Shown: piece by piece, positions 44,318-52,390 of the stretch | Layout of the letters: the number at the start of each line of letters is the position of its first letter | Position numbering within the stretch: the first letter of the stretch is position 1 | The notes under the pieces: generated by a model | Database searches by the model: none | The model's input: the letters and a program-made list of their open reading frames with translations, nothing else | Told to the model about the DNA's origin: nothing | Assembly: GCA_016215025.1 (NCBI GenBank) | Contig: JACRMI010000131.1 | Span: forward strand, 62,001-126,000 | Length of the DNA stretch: 64,000 nucleotides | Direction: 5' to 3' | Origin: Chloroflexota bacterium | GTDB lineage: Bacteria; Chloroflexota; Anaerolineae; UBA4142 | Translations under genes and position numbers: made by a program

Positions 44318-45127
44318 ATGCAGATTCAACCGACACCAAGCAATCCCGAACTCTTGAGCGCAATGGTGACCATTGCCCAGAAGGATTCACCGGAGAATCG
44401 ACGAGTCCTCTATGATGCACTCATCAACAGTCAACTTTTGGTGCCGATTGCAAAACCCCTCCACAACCCCAACAAGACCGGATTGCAGCAAGTCATTGGC
44501 ACAACTGATGTGGAATTTATCGTCGTAACGAACAAGCAAGATCAAACCGCGTTGCTCGCCTTTACGGATGAACCCGCCGTGAAAGCGTGGAAACCGGAGG
44601 ACAGCAATTACATCGCATCGAATGGAACGGACTTGTTTCAAATGGCGCTCGAAATGAATGTCGCCGCTATCGTGCTGAACGTGGCGGGGCCCACCGCACG
44701 CGGCGAGTTGATGCGGTGGGAAATCCAATCATTGGCATCCGGCATCATTCCAGAAAGCGGTGGGCAAGTAGGAACGAGTGTCATCACGCCGCCGCCCGAT
44801 GCCGAAATCAAGTTTGCGCCGCTGCATACCAAGCCGTCGGAAAAATTTCTCACTGGTTTGAAAGATGCCTTTGCTTGTTTTCCTGAAATCGCGGCGGGGT
44901 ATCTCATGCAGGCGCAAATTGGCGATGCCGCACCGCATCTCGTCGCGGGTGTGCAGCCAGTCGGAGAAATGAAGGAAGACGAAATCCACAGCTTGATGAA
45001 TCGATTAGGCGATAAGGTTTCCGGTTACTTGTCGCACGGTGAGTTCATCGATTTCATCTTCATCGAAGATGAGACTAACGTCCCCGTGATACCCGCATCC
45101 GATGCGCTCGTTTTCAAACGGGAGTAA
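44318..45127 (+). CDS. SseB-like protein (enhanced serine sensitivity family)
   Basis: A 269-residue protein with the SseB N-terminal domain (PENRRVLYDALINSQLLVPI, later LLAFTDEPAVKAWKP and LFQMALEMNVAAIVLN) and an SseB C-terminal domain (AEIKFAPLHTKPSEKFLTGL, ending DFIFIEDETNVPVIPASDAL). Members were named for a serine-sensitivity phenotype in E. coli; the molecular role is not settled. AGGAGATAA precedes the start. It follows AOR and probably ends that operon; a hairpin lies 30 bases after the stop. Confidence 0.85.
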   Translation: MQIQPTPSNPELLSAMVTIAQKDSPENRRVLYDALINSQLLVPIAKPLHNPNKTGLQQVIGTTDVEFIVVTNKQDQTALLAFTDEPAVKAWKPEDSNYIASNGTDLFQMALEMNVAAIVLNVAGPTARGELMRWEIQSLASGIIPESGGQVGTSVITPPPDAEIKFAPLHTKPSEKFLTGLKDAFACFPEIAAGYLMQAQIGDAAPHLVAGVQPVGEMKEDEIHSLMNRLGDKVSGYLSHGEFIDFIFIEDETNVPVIPASDALVFKRE

Positions 45128-45158
45128 AAATCGTTCGTCACTCGCATTAAAACACATG

Positions 45159-45187
45159 TGCCGATTTTCCAATTAGGAGAATCGGCA
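45159..45187. other. Hairpin after the SseB-like gene
   Basis: An 11-bp stem, GCCGATTTTCC with GGAGAATCGGC (one G-T pair) around AATTA. No T tract follows, so terminator function is uncertain. Confidence 0.5.
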
Positions 45188-45273
45188 TAACTTGTGGTAG
45201 AATTGCCTCCGATGGTGCGCCAACTTGATCCAGCATCATAATGTCTGCGCACTCTATGATTCATTAATTGACC

Positions 45274-45419
45274 AAGTGCAATCAAGAAAGTTTTGTGGGT
45301 TCGTAGTCTAGCGCCTTGTCCGCAAGGGGGGCGTTGCTCTGCGCGTTTAACGCCCACAAGGGGCTAGGCTACTCCACATGATTTTTGTGATTGCACTTTG
45401 ACCTGCCATGCCGGTAGGT
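45274..45419. repeat. Fold-back intergenic element, about 125 bp, plus a small palindrome
   Basis: AAGTGCAATCA (45274-45284) mirrors TGATTGCACTT (45388-45398), and the arms continue imperfectly inward for about 40 bases (TAGTCTAGCGCC against GGGGCTAGGCTA). CCTTGT...ACAAGG and GGCGTT...AACGCC pair in the centre. A second palindrome, ACCTGCC-ATGCC-GGTAGGT, follows at 45401-45419. No gene was recognised in 45128-45450. Confidence 0.6.
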
Positions 45420-45450
45420 GCCAGAGTCAAGTTGTTGCACTAGTAACCCC

Positions 45451-46848
45451 ATGAAAATTACCTTCCATGGCGCTGCCCGCACGACGACCGGTTCGATGCA
45501 CCTTGTCGAAACAAACCATCAACGCATCTTGCTGGATTGCGGGTTATATCAAGGACATCGCGACGAAGCCTTCCATCGCAATGCGCACCTGCCGTTCGAT
45601 GCCAAAACAATTACGGCGGCGATTTTGTCGCACGCGCATATTGATCATTCGGGCAATTTGCCATCATTGGTCAAGTCTGGCTTTGTTGGTAAAATCCATT
45701 CCACGGCCGCGACCCGTGATTTGGCGATGTTGATGCTGCGTGACAGCGCACGGATTCAAGAGCAGGACGCAGCATACCTTAATCAAAAAAAATCCCGAAG
45801 CCATTTGCCGCCCATCCAACCGCTCTACACGACCGCCGATGCAGAGCGGGCGCTGACTCATCTGGTTGGACAATCGTACAACCAATGGTTCGATCTACCG
45901 GAACGCAACGGCGTCCGCGTGATCTTCCACGACGCTGGACATATTCTGGGTTCGGCGATCACCGTGCTTGAAATCAACGAACAAGGTCGCACGCTTCGCG
46001 TTGGCTTTACGGGCGACCTGGGTCGGCCCAACACGTTGATCCTGCGCGATCCGGAAATCGTGCGCGGACTCGATTACCTCATGATCGAAAGCACGTACGG
46101 CGACCGCGAGCATGGCATGCTCGTGGACAGCCAAAACGAATTGGCGCGCATCGTGCGCACGACGGTGATGCGCGGCGGCAAGGTAATTATCCCGGCGTTT
46201 GCCGTCGAACGCACTCAAGAAGTCGTCTATTCGCTCCATCAAAAAGTCGATACGCGAGAGATTCCGGATGTCACATCGTTTGTGGACTCGCCGATGGCGC
46301 TCAATGCGACAGATATTTTTCGGCTGCATTTCGACTGCTTGGCGGACGACCTGCGCGAGCATTTATTGATTCACAATGATCCCTTTGGGTTCGGAAAATT
46401 AAAGTACGTGCGAACCGTCGATGAATCCAAAGCCATCAATTCGCTCCAAGGTTCCGCGATCATCATTTCCGCGAACGGCATGTGCGAAGCTGGGCGCATT
46501 TTGCATCATCTGAAAAATAATATCGAAGACGAACGAAACACCATTCTGTTCGTCGGCTATCAAGCCCAAAATACGTTAGGTCGCCGTCTAGTGGATGGCG
46601 CAAAAAAGGTCCGCATCTTTGGCGACGAATATCGCGTGCGCGCGCAGATTCAGGTCGCCAACGGATTCAGCGCGCACGCCGACCGAAGTGAATTGATCGA
46701 TTGGTTCACCCAGGTCAAAGACAATCTCAAGGGTGTGTTCGTGGTGCATGGCGAAGAACAAAGCTCTTTCGCATTTGCCGAAACAATCCGCACCATGGGT
46801 ACGTTCAACGTAACCGTGCCTGAGCCAAACCAGACCATCGAACTGTGA
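45451..46848 (+). CDS. Metallo-beta-lactamase/beta-CASP ribonuclease (CPSF/YSH1-like)
   Basis: A 465-residue protein from ATG 45451 (MKITFHGAARTTTGSMHLVE). SHAHIDHSGNLP is the HxHxDH zinc site, HDAGHILGSA the motif-3 His and FTGDLGRPNTLIL the motif-4 Asp. YGDREH, VIIPAFAVERTQEVVYSLHQ and the C-terminal FSAHADRSELIDWF and VVHGEEQSS place it in the beta-CASP branch with an RNA-specificity domain. Bacterial members are RNA endo/exonucleases. The frame extends 11 codons further up to 45418 through a palindrome, which I reject as a start. Confidence 0.92.
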   Translation: MKITFHGAARTTTGSMHLVETNHQRILLDCGLYQGHRDEAFHRNAHLPFDAKTITAAILSHAHIDHSGNLPSLVKSGFVGKIHSTAATRDLAMLMLRDSARIQEQDAAYLNQKKSRSHLPPIQPLYTTADAERALTHLVGQSYNQWFDLPERNGVRVIFHDAGHILGSAITVLEINEQGRTLRVGFTGDLGRPNTLILRDPEIVRGLDYLMIESTYGDREHGMLVDSQNELARIVRTTVMRGGKVIIPAFAVERTQEVVYSLHQKVDTREIPDVTSFVDSPMALNATDIFRLHFDCLADDLREHLLIHNDPFGFGKLKYVRTVDESKAINSLQGSAIIISANGMCEAGRILHHLKNNIEDERNTILFVGYQAQNTLGRRLVDGAKKVRIFGDEYRVRAQIQVANGFSAHADRSELIDWFTQVKDNLKGVFVVHGEEQSSFAFAETIRTMGTFNVTVPEPNQTIEL

Positions 46849-46861
46849 GGAGTTGACGACA

Positions 46862-47881
46862 ATGAACTTTGAAGAAGCCGAAGCAAGATTTAGGCAATTG
46901 CAGGCGCGTGTCCAACGCGGTGAGCCAATCAGCCGTGCCGAGTATGAAGAACAGGTTAGCCAATTAGCCGTCCAAGACGGCAATGGCGTGCTGTGGGAAA
47001 TTAATCCGCGCACCGGTAAATGGATGTACTTTGACGGTGCCGAATGGATATCAGGTACGCCGCCCGGTCACGATACCTCTGTAGTTATTCCAATGCCTGG
47101 CGCAAGTTTGACTCCTAGCACACCACCGCCTTCAACGGTTGCATCTACTTTCCAAGCTCCGCCTCCTCCGATCATGCCGCGTACATCGGCAAGCTCGAAC
47201 ACGCCGCCAGCTCCGGAAGCCGTGCCGCCTTACAAACGTGTTGGACAAGATCGGAGAGTGCCTGCGCCGCGCCCACCCATGAATCCACCTCAAGCCAGCG
47301 AGAAAAAGCCCGCCGCCGCAAAAACCGGTGCGTTGGGTCGTCGCGAATGGATTCCGCTTGCTATTGGCGCGGTTGTGCTGCTCGTCTGCGCGATTCTGCT
47401 TTTTGTCGGTGGCAATTTTGCCATGACGGCTTTCAGCCCGACTAAAACGCCAACCCGCATTGCTATGCCAACGTCCGCTAGCTCGCCCGTCGCCACGCCG
47501 GTGCGTCTGCCATCGCCAACACCGATTCCGCCAACACCTGCGCCGGTCACGGCGAAGATCAACACCGATACGCCCGCCAACGTTCGTAACAAGCCATCGA
47601 CGAGTGGATCGACGATTCTCGTCAAGCTGAAAAAGGATACGCAGATCACTTTGATTGCCGCCGGTCCCAAGGACGGCACGAATACATGGTATCAGATCAA
47701 TCTACCCGATAATCCGACGCCGGGTTGGATCCGGAGCGACACGTTCCAAGTCGTCGGCGGCGACATCAACACGGTGCCACCGGTTGGCGGCGCAGCTACG
47801 GCGACCAAAGCCCCAGCAGCACCCCAATCCACTGCGACGCTGACACCGATCGGTGCAATTCCACCGACACCCAAGCCATAG
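46862..47881 (+). CDS. Membrane protein with N-terminal WG/DUF2510-like segment and SH3b domain
   Basis: A 339-residue protein from ATG 46862, with GAGGAG nine bases upstream; a TTG at 46853 is also in frame. Residues about 1-75 are soluble, ending in VLWEINPRTGKWMYFDGAEW, which resembles short Trp-rich membrane-proximal domains. A long Pro-rich stretch follows, then one helix (IPLAIGAVVLLVCAILLFVG), a PT-rich linker, and an SH3b domain (KINTDTPANVRNKPSTSGST, then WYQINLPDNPTPGWIRSDTF). It resembles the lipoprotein at 35945-36424 in its SH3b part. It may link the cytoplasm to the cell wall. It begins 13 bp after the nuclease stop. Confidence 0.82.
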   Translation: MNFEEAEARFRQLQARVQRGEPISRAEYEEQVSQLAVQDGNGVLWEINPRTGKWMYFDGAEWISGTPPGHDTSVVIPMPGASLTPSTPPPSTVASTFQAPPPPIMPRTSASSNTPPAPEAVPPYKRVGQDRRVPAPRPPMNPPQASEKKPAAAKTGALGRREWIPLAIGAVVLLVCAILLFVGGNFAMTAFSPTKTPTRIAMPTSASSPVATPVRLPSPTPIPPTPAPVTAKINTDTPANVRNKPSTSGSTILVKLKKDTQITLIAAGPKDGTNTWYQINLPDNPTPGWIRSDTFQVVGGDINTVPPVGGAATATKAPAAPQSTATLTPIGAIPPTPKP

Positions 47882-47883
47882 GA

Positions 47884-47975
47884 CCTAGAAGTTGGAAGTT
47901 GGAAATTGGACTTTAGAGAACTTAGCTAATTTCCAACCTCCAATTTCCAATTTCTATTTTCTAATTTCTAACCTC
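47884..47975. repeat. Inverted short tandem repeats before dedA
   Basis: GAAGTTGGAAGTTGGAAATT faces TTTCCAACCTCCAATTTCC and further AATTTCTA units, a fold-back of degenerate short repeats. No gene is seen in it. Confidence 0.65.
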
Positions 47976-47988
47976 AAGGACTAGATTC

Positions 47989-48651
47989 GTGGACATTCTT
48001 TTACAGCTCGTAAATTTCGTTTTGCACGTCGATGTTTATCTGAACGACATTATCACGCAATATGGCGCATGGACTCTGGCGATCCTGTTTGTCATCATTT
48101 TCCTGGAAACTGGCGTGGTTGTCACACCCTTTTTGCCAGGCGATTCGCTCATCTTCGCGGCAGCCACCTTCGCGGCGCGTGGCGCGCTCGACCCCCTGGC
48201 AATCTTTATTCTGCTTTCGGTCGCCGCCTTTCTTGGCGACACCGCTAACTATTGGATCGGGTACCGCATCGGCGCGAAAGCTTATACCGGCGAGGTCCGA
48301 TGGATCAAGAAAGAATACATGGAGCGGACGCACAAGTTTTTTGAGAAACAAGGCGGCAAAGCCATCTTTCTCGCACGCTTTGTGCCGATCATTCGTACAT
48401 TCGCGCCGTTTGTCGCTGGCGTCAGCCGAATGCCTTACAGTTTTTTCGTTCGCTGGAACCTGATCGGCGGCATTACTTGGGTCGGTATCTTTACCTTGCT
48501 CGGTTACTTTTTCGGCAACATTCCCTTTGTCCAAAAGAATTTCGAGTTAGTCATCGTGGCAATCATTCTCATCTCGGTTGTTCCGATCGGGATCGAGGCG
48601 ATCAAAGCGCGCCAAGAGATTCGAAAATCCAAAATGGAACCAGAAGGATAA
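47989..48651 (+). CDS. DedA family membrane protein
   Basis: The 220-residue protein starts at GTG 47989 with AAGGA upstream. FLETGVVVTPFLPGDSLIFA is the conserved DedA/SNARE-associated ExxxPxxPGD segment, and KAIFLARFVPIIRTFAPFVA the FxRxxPxxR motif. RWNLIGGITWVGIFTLLGYF follows. DedA proteins are multi-pass inner-membrane proteins; relatives move lipid carriers such as undecaprenyl phosphate or phospholipids across the membrane. A strong terminator directly follows the stop codon. Confidence 0.93.
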   Translation: MDILLQLVNFVLHVDVYLNDIITQYGAWTLAILFVIIFLETGVVVTPFLPGDSLIFAAATFAARGALDPLAIFILLSVAAFLGDTANYWIGYRIGAKAYTGEVRWIKKEYMERTHKFFEKQGGKAIFLARFVPIIRTFAPFVAGVSRMPYSFFVRWNLIGGITWVGIFTLLGYFFGNIPFVQKNFELVIVAIILISVVPIGIEAIKARQEIRKSKMEPEG

Positions 48652-48654
48652 GAC

Positions 48655-48696
48655 AAACCGCCGACCCCATGTGGCATGGGGTCGGCGGTTTTATTT
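48655..48696 (+). terminator. Rho-independent terminator after dedA
   Basis: A perfect 17-bp stem (48655-48671 with 48675-48691) closed by a 3-base loop and running into a T-rich TTTTATTTT tail. The A tract on the other side means it may work in both directions. Confidence 0.92.
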
Positions 48697-48724
48697 TAAA
48701 TCGATCCGATTTTCAAAAATGGCG

Positions 48725-48754
48725 TTGACAAATTGAACCCAATCGTGGTATCTT
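48725..48754 (+). promoter_or_regulatory. Candidate promoter of the acyl-CoA ligase gene
   Basis: TTGACA (48725-48730), an 18-base spacer and TATCTT (48749-48754), about 55 bases before ATG 48809. Confidence 0.6.
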
Positions 48755-48808
48755 GTAATCAGTAATTGGTTCTCAGCGCGCTCATTCATTCTTGCAAGGA
48801 GGCAATCT

Positions 48809-50494
48809 ATGGACAAGCCCTGGCTCAAACATTACGAATCTGGTGTTCCTTCCACGATCGACTACCCCGATGTTCCCATGCCCCATTTTCTCGAAACCAC
48901 TGCAGCCAAATACCCCGACCATGTTGCCACGATCTTTGGAAACGGCAGCAGTTTGGATGCTCGCTTGTTGTACAAGCAGTTGAACGAGCAGTCTAATCGA
49001 CTGGCGAACGCACTGAGCGCGATGGGCGTCAAAAAAGGCGACCGGGTAGCGCTGTACTTGCCGAATTGTCCCCAGTACGTGATCGGTTATTATGCGATTC
49101 TCAAACTCGGCGCGATTGTCGCCCCGAACAACCCGCTCTACGTTGCGCGCGAGTTGGAATTTCAGGTAAACGACGCGGGTGCCGAGACGATCATCTGCCT
49201 GTCGCGCTTTTATCCGAACGTTCAAAAAATCCGCAAGAACACAAAGCTGCGCAACGTCATCGTCGCCAACATCAAGGAATATTTTTCACCGGTGCTCAAA
49301 CTCTTGTTCACACTGGCGAAAGAAAAAAAAGAAGGGCATCGCGTTACGCTAGACCCAGGCGACCGTTGGTTCCCCGAAGTGGTCGCAAGTGGTTCGGCAA
49401 CTCCGCCACAAGCACAAGTCCGTTCCACCGATACGGCCTTGCTGCTTTACACCGGCGGCACCACCGGTGTTCCGAAAGCCGCCGAAATCACGCATCGAAA
49501 TTTGGTTGCCAATGCGCTTCAATGCAAGGCATGGATCAAGGATATGAAAGAAGGGCAAGAGATTACCTTGACCGCGCTGCCACTCTATCACTCTTACGCC
49601 ATGACGACGTGCATGAATCTATCGGTCATGCTGGCGAGCGCGATGGTCCTCATTCCCAATCCACGCGAATTGGAAAGTGTGCTCAAGGCAATCGATCTAC
49701 ACAAGCCGACGTTGTTCCCTGGCGTGCCGACGATGTACACGGCAATCAATAACTTTCCCGAACTCTCCAAATACAATTTGAAATCGATTCGCGCGTGCAT
49801 TAGCGGCGCATCCGGTTTGCCGGTCCAAGTGCAAAGTCGATTCCAAGAAATGACGGGCGCTCGGTTGGTCGAAGGATATGGCTTGAGCGAAGCCTCGCCC
49901 GTCACGCACGCAAATCCGATCTTTGGCGAAAATCGAATCGGCACGATTGGCTTGCCCTGGCCCGACACGACTGCCAAGATCGTCGATATCGACACGGGCG
50001 AAAAGGAAATGCCGGTGGGCGAATCTGGCGAATTGATTATCCAAGGTCCGCAAGTGATGAAGGGCTATTGGAACAAACCAGAGGAAACGGCAAGGACGTT
50101 ACGCAACGGCTGGCTGTACACCGGCGACATTGCCAAGATGGACACCGACGGTTATTTCCAAATCGTCGACCGCAAGAAAGATATGATTATCGTCGGCGGC
50201 TTTAACGTCTACCCGCGCGATGTCGAAGAAGTGCTGTACAAGCACCCGAAGATTTTGGAAGCGACCGTCGCCGGCATCCCCGATCCCAAGAGCGGCGAAC
50301 GCATCAAAGCGTACATCGTCCTCAAGCCGGGCGAGACGGCAACCGAAGAGGAAATCAAAGAGTATTGCAAGGAAAATCTAACGGGGTACAAGCGTCCGAC
50401 GTTTATCGAGTTCCGCGAATCGCTGCCCAAAACAATGATTGGCAAGATTCTGCGACGACAACTCGTGGCGGAAGACAAGGAAAAAGCAAAGTAG
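48809..50494 (+). CDS. Long-chain acyl-CoA ligase (AMP-binding, FadD-like)
   Basis: The 561-residue ANL-superfamily enzyme adenylates a fatty acid and transfers it to CoA. LLYTGGTTGVPKA (about residues 210-222) is the phosphate-binding P-loop. EGYGLSEASPVTHANP is the aromatic A5 motif and NGWLYTGDIAKMDTDGYFQI contains the A7 Asp. DRKKDMIIVGGFNVYPRDVE is the hinge motif A8, and KTMIGKILRRQL has the catalytic Lys of A10. All core motifs are present. AAGGAGG precedes ATG 48809; promoter and terminator flank it, so it is monocistronic. Confidence 0.95.
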   Translation: MDKPWLKHYESGVPSTIDYPDVPMPHFLETTAAKYPDHVATIFGNGSSLDARLLYKQLNEQSNRLANALSAMGVKKGDRVALYLPNCPQYVIGYYAILKLGAIVAPNNPLYVARELEFQVNDAGAETIICLSRFYPNVQKIRKNTKLRNVIVANIKEYFSPVLKLLFTLAKEKKEGHRVTLDPGDRWFPEVVASGSATPPQAQVRSTDTALLLYTGGTTGVPKAAEITHRNLVANALQCKAWIKDMKEGQEITLTALPLYHSYAMTTCMNLSVMLASAMVLIPNPRELESVLKAIDLHKPTLFPGVPTMYTAINNFPELSKYNLKSIRACISGASGLPVQVQSRFQEMTGARLVEGYGLSEASPVTHANPIFGENRIGTIGLPWPDTTAKIVDIDTGEKEMPVGESGELIIQGPQVMKGYWNKPEETARTLRNGWLYTGDIAKMDTDGYFQIVDRKKDMIIVGGFNVYPRDVEEVLYKHPKILEATVAGIPDPKSGERIKAYIVLKPGETATEEEIKEYCKENLTGYKRPTFIEFRESLPKTMIGKILRRQLVAEDKEKAK

Positions 50495-50518
50495 AAACAG
50501 GCGATTGAGAGAAAAAGG

Positions 50519-50563
50519 GAATCCAGGTTTCCTCGAAAGAAAGAGACCTGGATTCTTTTGTTT
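50519..50563 (+). terminator. Rho-independent terminator after the acyl-CoA ligase
   Basis: GAATCCAGGT (50519-50528) pairs with ACCTGGATTC (50546-50555), followed by TTTTGTTT. It ends at the converging stop codon of yoeB. Confidence 0.88.
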
Positions 50564-50832
50564 CAATAATGGTAGCGACAAGCCAAGATTCTGATTTTGT
50601 CTTCAAACACTTGGTAGACTAGACGATCTTCGCGGTTTATTCGGCGAGACCAACAACCCGCCAATTCGTGTTTTAGCGGTTCTGGCTGTCCGATGCCTTG
50701 AAACGGATCACGCTGCACCGCCTCGATCAGTTTGATTATCCGTAGTGCTTGCCTGCGATCCCTCTCAATCCACCACGCCAAATCTTCAAACGCCGCGGGA
50801 TCAAATTCCAAGTTTTTCACGCGCGACCTCAA
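50563..50832 (-). CDS. yoeB: YoeB-family mRNA interferase toxin
   Basis: An 89-residue RelE-fold toxin. RDPFQGIGQPEPLKHELAGC, WSRRINREDRLVYQV and the terminal ILACRYHY follow the YoeB/Txe pattern almost residue by residue, with catalytic Glu, Arg and His in place. YoeB cleaves mRNA at the ribosomal A site. The start overlaps the antitoxin gene by 32 bp, and the stop abuts the acyl-CoA ligase terminator. Confidence 0.92.
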   Translation of the reverse strand: MRSRVKNLEFDPAAFEDLAWWIERDRRQALRIIKLIEAVQRDPFQGIGQPEPLKHELAGCWSRRINREDRLVYQVFEDKIRILACRYHY

Positions 50833-51010
50833 AGGGTATTCCCTCAGAACGATGTTTGGCTTTCAACAGTCGCTTTTTCATTGCTGGGCTTTTGAGCAAG
50901 TGCGCCGTTTCGCGCTCCGATTGAATTTCGTGCCACAGTTGAATTGGCACAATTACACCTTTCGGTTTCCCGCGCTTATCTAAAACATATTCAATATCTG
51001 TTTGTGCCAT
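50801..51010 (-). CDS. YefM/Phd-like antitoxin
   Basis: A 69-residue protein starting at ATG 51010 behind AGGAGGAATCGAG, a strong ribosome binding site; codons further upstream to 51046 lack one. DIEYVLDKRGKPKGVIVPIQ resembles the DNA-binding part of Phd/YefM or related antitoxins, while the C-terminal half is a charged helix that would bind YoeB. Sequence similarity to classical YefM is modest, so the name rests partly on its partner. It is expected to repress its own operon. Confidence 0.78.
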   Translation of the reverse strand: MAQTDIEYVLDKRGKPKGVIVPIQLWHEIQSERETAHLLKSPAMKKRLLKAKHRSEGIPFEVAREKLGI

Positions 51011-51079
51011 CTCGATTCCTCCTGACTTGACCCAGTATATCAGCAATCACGATGATATGCAATGAGATGGAATCGCATT

Positions 51080-51511
51080 CTAGCGGTTTGGTAACACCTC
51101 AATCGCGTCACCGAGTTTGATTTCGCCGCCTTCGACAACTCGCGCGAGCATTCCGCGTTGCCCCTCCATTTTCTCACGCAAGCCCGGTTGAATATCATTG
51201 ATGAATTCACACGGCGCGCATGATTTAGTCAGCTCAAACACGGCCGTACCTGCGCGTACGCGTGTACCCTCCGCCAGCGATTGCATCGCGATGCCGCGCG
51301 TGGTGATGTTCTCGCGCACACGCCCGGCGTTCAAGCCAAACGTGGTCAATGTTTCCTCGTCCATGAACAACACTTGACGCGCGCTCCCCCGCTTGGCATG
51401 GATGTCGCCCTCCAAGCCCAGGTCGGCAATCGCGCGCACGGACTCTTTCGATTCCATTGGCGCGTGACGCGCGGTGACAATTTGCAAACTAGCTATCGTT
51501 CCTTGTGCCAT
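51080..51511 (-). CDS. MOSC domain protein
   Basis: A 143-residue protein from ATG 51511 with AAAGGAGG upstream; ten further in-frame codons precede it. GLEGDIHAKRGSARQVLFMD, VRENITTRGIAMQSLAEGTR and the conserved cysteine in LTKSCAPCEFINDIQPGL identify a MOSC domain, the molybdenum-cofactor sulfurase C-terminal fold. Stand-alone MOSC proteins carry activated sulfur or act on N-hydroxylated compounds. A link with the Mo-hydroxylase 8 kb away is possible but only suggested. Confidence 0.9.
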   Translation of the reverse strand: MAQGTIASLQIVTARHAPMESKESVRAIADLGLEGDIHAKRGSARQVLFMDEETLTTFGLNAGRVRENITTRGIAMQSLAEGTRVRAGTAVFELTKSCAPCEFINDIQPGLREKMEGQRGMLARVVEGGEIKLGDAIEVLPNR

Positions 51512-51540
51512 GATCGTTTCCTCCTTTTGATCTTCCCACA

Positions 51541-51602
51541 AATCTCGCGAATCTTCACGAATTTTTTCTTTTGTATTCGCGTTGATTCGCGTTATTCGCA
51601 GG
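51541..51602. repeat. GCGAAT-type dispersed repeat
   Basis: Degenerate repeats of the CGCGAATC/GATTCGCG kind (TATTCGCGTTGATTCGCGTT and TCGCGAATCTTCACGAATTT) between the MOSC and UbiE genes. No gene is present. Confidence 0.65.
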
Positions 51603-52301
51603 CTATTTTATTCCGACGTAAATAGCCATCGATCCCAAAGCCCAGCGACGAAAGTACACATCATGAAATCCCACCGCGCGCATTAAATCGACGACGGCTT
51701 CGGGCGCAAGAAAATCATGCACCGATTGCGGCAAGTAGCGATAGGCGTCGGGATTACCGCTCAGCCAGCCGCCGATGCGCGGCATCATGTGATCGAAATA
51801 GATTCCGAAAATGTCTTTCCATATCGGCGTGCGCGGCGACGTGATTTCCAAACTAACCGCGCGCCCGCCCGGTTTTAGCACCCGATACATTTCTGTAAAC
51901 GCCGTCCGCACGTCAGCGACGTTACGCAGAACGAATCCATTCACGGTACAGTCAAATATATTGTCAGGCATCGGCAACTTGAGCATATCGCCTGCGGTGA
52001 ATTGAACTTGCCCATTGTATTTCGTTTGCCCCAATCGCATCATCTCCACCGCAAAATCGACGCCGACAACGCGACACGTTGGCTCTACCTCTTGCAACGC
52101 AATGGCAAAATCGCCCGTGCCCGTCGCCAGATCGAGCGCGAGTCCATTGCGAGGCGGCTGAGCAATGCGCGCCGCAGAACGACGCATCGATTGATGCTGT
52201 CCGAACGTCATCACCGCGTTCATCAAATCGTAGCGCGGCGCGATGCTGTCGAACATTTTTTGGACGTAAGTGGATTTAGCAGTACCGGAAAGTTTAGTCA
52301 T
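51603..52301 (-). CDS. ubiE: Demethylmenaquinone/ubiquinone C-methyltransferase
   Basis: A 232-residue methyltransferase from ATG 52301 (MTKLSGTAKSTYVQKMFDSI). APRYDLMNAVMTFGQHQSMR is the UbiE N-terminal signature, LALDLATGTGDFAIALQ the SAM loop, and NVADVRTAFTEMYRVLKPGG the second UbiE signature. It methylates the quinone ring, probably menaquinone here. The frame remains open to 52400, but those 33 codons translate a dispersed repeat (52318-52390) and I exclude them. The gene could equally be named menG. Confidence 0.93.
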   Translation of the reverse strand: MTKLSGTAKSTYVQKMFDSIAPRYDLMNAVMTFGQHQSMRRSAARIAQPPRNGLALDLATGTGDFAIALQEVEPTCRVVGVDFAVEMMRLGQTKYNGQVQFTAGDMLKLPMPDNIFDCTVNGFVLRNVADVRTAFTEMYRVLKPGGRAVSLEITSPRTPIWKDIFGIYFDHMMPRIGGWLSGNPDAYRYLPQSVHDFLAPEAVVDLMRAVGFHDVYFRRWALGSMAIYVGIK

Positions 52302-52317
52302 ATCAAGATCAATTTCA

Positions 52318-52390
52318 GGACACTGATTGCCGCAGACAAACGCGGATTTTATTTTTATCAGCGTTCGTCCGCGTTCATCCGCGTCTAAAT
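52318..52390. repeat. CGCGGAT-type dispersed repeat upstream of ubiE
   Basis: Degenerate units (CGTTCGTCCGCGTTCATCCG and GACAAACGCGGATTTT). The stretch is in frame with ubiE and overlaps the end of the ABC permease gene by one base. Confidence 0.65.

Noticed and set aside
45200-45400. tRNA gene in the AOR-nuclease gap
   Set aside because: The GGTTCG-like piece lacks the T-arm partner stem, acceptor stem and anticodon arm; the structure is a long fold-back instead.
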